In this document: positions 61,981 to 64,000 of the stretch, piece by piece
Layout: each line of letters starts with the position of its first letter
How positions within the stretch are numbered: the stretch's first letter is position 1
Assembly (NCBI RefSeq): GCF_000959525.1
Contig: NZ_CP009832.1
Coordinates: forward strand, 2,294,001-2,358,000
DNA: 64,000 nucleotides
DNA from: Burkholderia multivorans ATCC BAA-247
GTDB taxonomy: Bacteria > Pseudomonadota > Gammaproteobacteria > Burkholderiales > Burkholderiaceae
Direction: 5' to 3'
Made by a program: the position numbers and the translations under genes
The notes under the pieces: generated by a model
Database searches by the model: none
Told to the model about the DNA's origin: nothing
What the model saw: only the letters and a program-made list of their open reading frames with translations

Positions 61981-63255
61981 CTAGTCCAACCTTTTACAAG
62001 CAAGCTCTTCAAGCTTCGCATCCAGCTTCGTCAACCACTGCCGGCGCTCGGCGTCGTACCTGTGACGATTGTAAACGCCGCCGACTCCGGGCAGCATGTG
62101 CCCGATGATCGCCTCACCGACCTCGTATGGGCAGCCGAGCGCCGCCAGCATGGTGCGCGCTGTCCGACGCAGGTCGTGAGGTGCCCAATGCGTAACGGGT
62201 AGCCGCGGCCGAGACTGCTCCGGCCGCGTTTCGCTGTAGGGCATATGGAAATGAACCGCCTGCCCAAACACCTTTTGCTGCATCGGTCCGCCCCTTTCCG
62301 CCGGAAATAGCCATCCCTTGCCATAACGCGCGAGCCGGCGGCGCACGATCGCTTCTGCTCGGCCGATCAATGGCACTCGCAGGTCGGTAGCGTTCGCATG
62401 CCGTGCGTTCTTCGTCTTTGCCTTGGGAATCGTCCACCACAGGCCGTCTGGTTCGTCGCTAATCTCGGCGCCCTCCATCGAAGCAATCTCTGCGCCGCGC
62501 GTTCCGGTCCAGAGGTAAAGAGTCAAAGCGTCCTCAACGTTGCGGCTGAAGTTCGGCAACCAGTTTATTAACGCCCCAACCTCACCCTCATTCAGAAACC
62601 GCTTTACGGTCCCGACGGGCTGCCCCTGAATACGCTTGCCATTGCTCCTCAGCCTACCGCGCATAATTTGGCGCCACCAGTTCGGCGTCGACTCTGGAAT
62701 CTTGCCGGCGTCTAACGCGTAGTCCCATGCCGCGCCCAGCTCGAGCCGGAGCTTCGACGCTTGCACCGGAATGTGCCGAAAGGCGTCGATTTTGGCGAAC
62801 GCACGCTCGCGCGTCACCTCGGCAACCGGCAAGTCGGCGATGTCTTCGATCATGGTTCGGAACATGCGGGCGACCTCAGTCGCTCCCTTGACGCCTCGAT
62901 TTACATCTATGTGGCCTTTCAGATATGCCGCACATATTTCGCGCACGGTCGGCGAATCCCCTTGCTGTACCATTACGCCGACAGAACCGTGTGCTTGCCG
63001 CTTCTTCAGCGCCGGATCGTTGCCTGCGTTGCGCTCGTCCCTCAAGCGCTCCCACTCAACGGCCGCCGCGGCGATCGACAGCGCGGGCCATTCGCCGATC
63101 TTGATTTGTCGCATACGTCCATCGACGGGCGACTTGTAACGGTAAATCCAGCTACGGCGCGACGTAGTCGCCTGCAGCCGAAGACCCGGACATCCGTCAA
63201 TATTCAGGTGTGCACCGGGCAAAAGTTGCTTTGCCGTACGGGCGTCAAACCGCAT
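61981..63255 (-). CDS. int: Tyrosine-recombinase integrase (P4-like)
   Basis: A 424-aa integrase. It has an N-terminal DUF4102-like arm-binding domain (LRLQATTSRRSWIYRYKSPV), a SAM-like core-binding domain and a catalytic domain. Catalytic residues are R253 (TGTRGAEI), H360-x-x-R363 (HDLRRT), H386 and Y395 (VYNRHRY). It lies immediately inside attR and faces inward. An exact dyad AAAGTTGCTTT (63222-63232) is near its 5' end. Confidence 0.94.
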   Translation of the reverse strand: MRFDARTAKQLLPGAHLNIDGCPGLRLQATTSRRSWIYRYKSPVDGRMRQIKIGEWPALSIAAAAVEWERLRDERNAGNDPALKKRQAHGSVGVMVQQGDSPTVREICAAYLKGHIDVNRGVKGATEVARMFRTMIEDIADLPVAEVTRERAFAKIDAFRHIPVQASKLRLELGAAWDYALDAGKIPESTPNWWRQIMRGRLRSNGKRIQGQPVGTVKRFLNEGEVGALINWLPNFSRNVEDALTLYLWTGTRGAEIASMEGAEISDEPDGLWWTIPKAKTKNARHANATDLRVPLIGRAEAIVRRRLARYGKGWLFPAERGGPMQQKVFGQAVHFHMPYSETRPEQSRPRLPVTHWAPHDLRRTARTMLAALGCPYEVGEAIIGHMLPGVGGVYNRHRYDAERRQWLTKLDAKLEELACKRLD

Positions 63256-63263
63256 TCAGACCT

Positions 63264-63338
63264 CAGCGTAGGTTTCTGCCATACGCTGGGGTAGCCCGGC
63301 GTAGGCTCGTGTTGTGACAGAGGCAAAAAGCTACGCTG
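63264..63338. promoter_or_regulatory. Putative integrase arm-type sites, right arm
   Basis: Four copies of the CAGCGTAGG-like motif: CAGCGTAGG (63264-63272), CATACGCTG inverted (63280-63288), GGCGTAGG (63298-63305) and GCTACGCTG inverted (63330-63338). With the two left-arm copies they form a plausible attP arm set around the integrase promoter. Confidence 0.65.
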
Positions 63339-63414
63339 ACAACGGAAATTTCGCAAGATGTCGCGACATGGGGAAATTCGATAGCGGATACCCCAAAACG
63401 GACGGAATGCCTTG

Positions 63415-64000
63415 ATGGATAAGGACGTGCAGGAAATTACGGAAGTGAAACAGCAGCTTACGGAAGCCGCAATAAGCAATCATACGCCAATGATGCAGCA
63501 GTACCTACGCATCAAGGCCGAGCATCCCGACACGCTCGTCTTCTACCGGATGGGCGATTTCTACGAGCTGTTCTTCGAGGACGCCGAGAAGGCCGCGCGC
63601 CTGCTCGACCTGACCCTCACGCAGCGCGGCGCATCGGCAGGCAATCCGATCAAGATGGCCGGCGTGCCGCACCATGCGGTCGAGCAATATCTGGCGAAGC
63701 TCGTGAAGATGGGCGAGTCGGTTGCGATCTGCGAACAGATCGGCGATCCCGCGACGTCGAAGGGCCCCGTCGAACGCAAGGTCGTGCGTGTCGTCACACC
63801 GGGCACGCTGACGGACGCGGCGCTGCTGTCCGACAAGAACGACGTATACCTGCTCGCGATGTGTACCGGGCACAACAAGCGCGGCGTGGCGGTCAACATC
63901 GGCCTCGCATGGCTGAACCTCGCGAGCGGCGCGCTGCGGCTCGCGGAAATCGAACCGGACCAGCTCGGCGCGGCGCTTGAGCGGATCCGGCCGGCCGAAA
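63415..64000 (+). CDS. mutS: DNA mismatch repair protein MutS with phage-supplied start (3' part beyond window)
   Basis: Recognises mismatches and starts repair with MutL. The visible 195 codons carry the mismatch-binding domain, including [20 protein letters not shown] and the Phe-x-Glu motif (FYELF) that contacts the mismatch. The N-terminus [20 protein letters not shown] is encoded by prophage DNA and joins in frame to [20 protein letters not shown]. The native start (MTTLSPDAIA) lies 46.5 kb away at 16910. It has no stop in the window. Confidence 0.95.
   Translation, partial: MDKDVQEITEVKQQLTEAAISNHTPMMQQYLRIKAEHPDTLVFYRMGDFYELFFEDAEKAARLLDLTLTQRGASAGNPIKMAGVPHHAVEQYLAKLVKMGESVAICEQIGDPATSKGPVERKVVRVVTPGTLTDAALLSDKNDVYLLAMCTGHNKRGVAVNIGLAWLNLASGALRLAEIEPDQLGAALERIRPAE
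63484..63506 (+). other. attR core (23-bp direct repeat in mutS)
   Basis: Perfect copy of 16946-16968, located at codons 24-31 of the hybrid mutS. Confidence 0.92.

Larger units (their letters stand above)
16888..63232. repeat. Dispersed dyad AAAG-N3-CTTT, about ten exact copies
   Basis: Exact copies start at 16888, 27009, 33863, 37006, 45776, 50819, 53772, 56761, 61766 and 63222. The usual forms are AAAGTTGCTTT (or its reverse complement AAAGCAACTTT) and AAAGTCACTTT, often extended to CAAAG…CTTTG. Near copies were seen at about 22776, 31287, 43527, 54992 and 58724. None was noticed in the core genes at 1-12.5 kb. Most are inside genes or just past stop codons. Confidence 0.7.
16946..63506. 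mobile_element. Complete ~46.5 kb prophage with lambda-type head and P2-type tail, integrated in mutS
   Basis: It is bounded by a 23-bp perfect direct repeat (ACGCCAATGATGCAGCAG… at 16946-16968 and 63484-63506). Inside are an integrase next to the right end, excisionase, repressor switch, replication, packaging, head, contractile tail and lysis genes, all apparently intact. Putative integrase arm-type motifs sit just inside both ends. Accessory cargo is concentrated between 17 and 27.4 kb and beside the integrase. Confidence 0.92.

Noticed and set aside
1-64000. CRISPR array
   Set aside because: No regularly spaced direct repeats of 24-40 bases were seen; the repeats found are short dyads or the att cores.

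Overview
The window is a GC-rich betaproteobacterial chromosome segment. Its housekeeping block (tRNA-Ser, lysC, tilS, accA, a 3-methyladenine-DNA glycosylase, cysS, TPR protein, two cyclophilins, lpxH, cysE, trmJ, suhB) and the mutS at the right edge fit the genus Burkholderia, probably the B. cepacia complex. This assignment rests on protein recognition and gene order, not on a search.

Layout. 1-12.5 kb: core chromosome ending in a strong terminator after suhB. 12.6-16.9 kb: an accessory scar holding an intact NACHT-type STAND ATPase with an N-terminal nuclease-like domain, a small hypothetical gene, and debris (the C-terminus of an SRAP/YedK gene, the C-terminus of an autotransporter, and a decayed copy of a phage Rz spanin region). 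16.9-63.5 kb: an apparently complete ~46.5 kb prophage integrated inside the 5' end of mutS, bounded by a 23-bp identical core (16946-16968 and 63484-63506) with matching putative integrase arm-type sites just inside each end. From 63.4 kb: mutS, continuing off the window.

Prophage. Reading inward from the integrase (right end): two or three moron genes, an AlpA-like excisionase, a rightward early operon (CI-like repressor without a peptidase domain, small proteins, ParB-like protein), and a divergent leftward block (Cro-like, CII-like, VapE-type primase/helicase, Q-like zinc protein). A long leftward late operon follows. It has a lambda-type head (Nu1/GpA terminase, gpW joiner, portal, ClpP-like protease, gpD decoration, gpE capsid) attached to a P2-type contractile tail (V, W, J, I, H, fibre assembly, FI, FII, E/E', T, U, X, D), then holin, GH104 endolysin and nested Rz/Rz1. 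The distal left end is an accessory zone: Dam methylase, a type VI secretion cargo cassette (PAAR, DUF4123 adaptor, Tox-REase-5 toxin, Imm52-like immunity), a DUF72 gene under a LexA-like box, a membrane protein plus ApeA-like HEPN pair, and a Septu (ptuA/ptuB) system.

How it works together. The suhB-mutS interval is a defence and integration hotspot with at least three candidate anti-phage systems. Integration replaces the first codons of mutS with a phage-encoded start, so the prophage now supplies the start, and presumably the promoter, of the mismatch-repair gene. Two CTG-N10-CAG LexA-like boxes, one in front of a gene antisense to the 3' end of the repressor gene, suggest SOS induction through an antirepressor. 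The least expected signal is a dyad AAAG-N3-CTTT (typically AAAGTTGCTTT or its reverse complement), exact at ten places from just before the displaced mutS start to the integrase gene, mostly inside genes.
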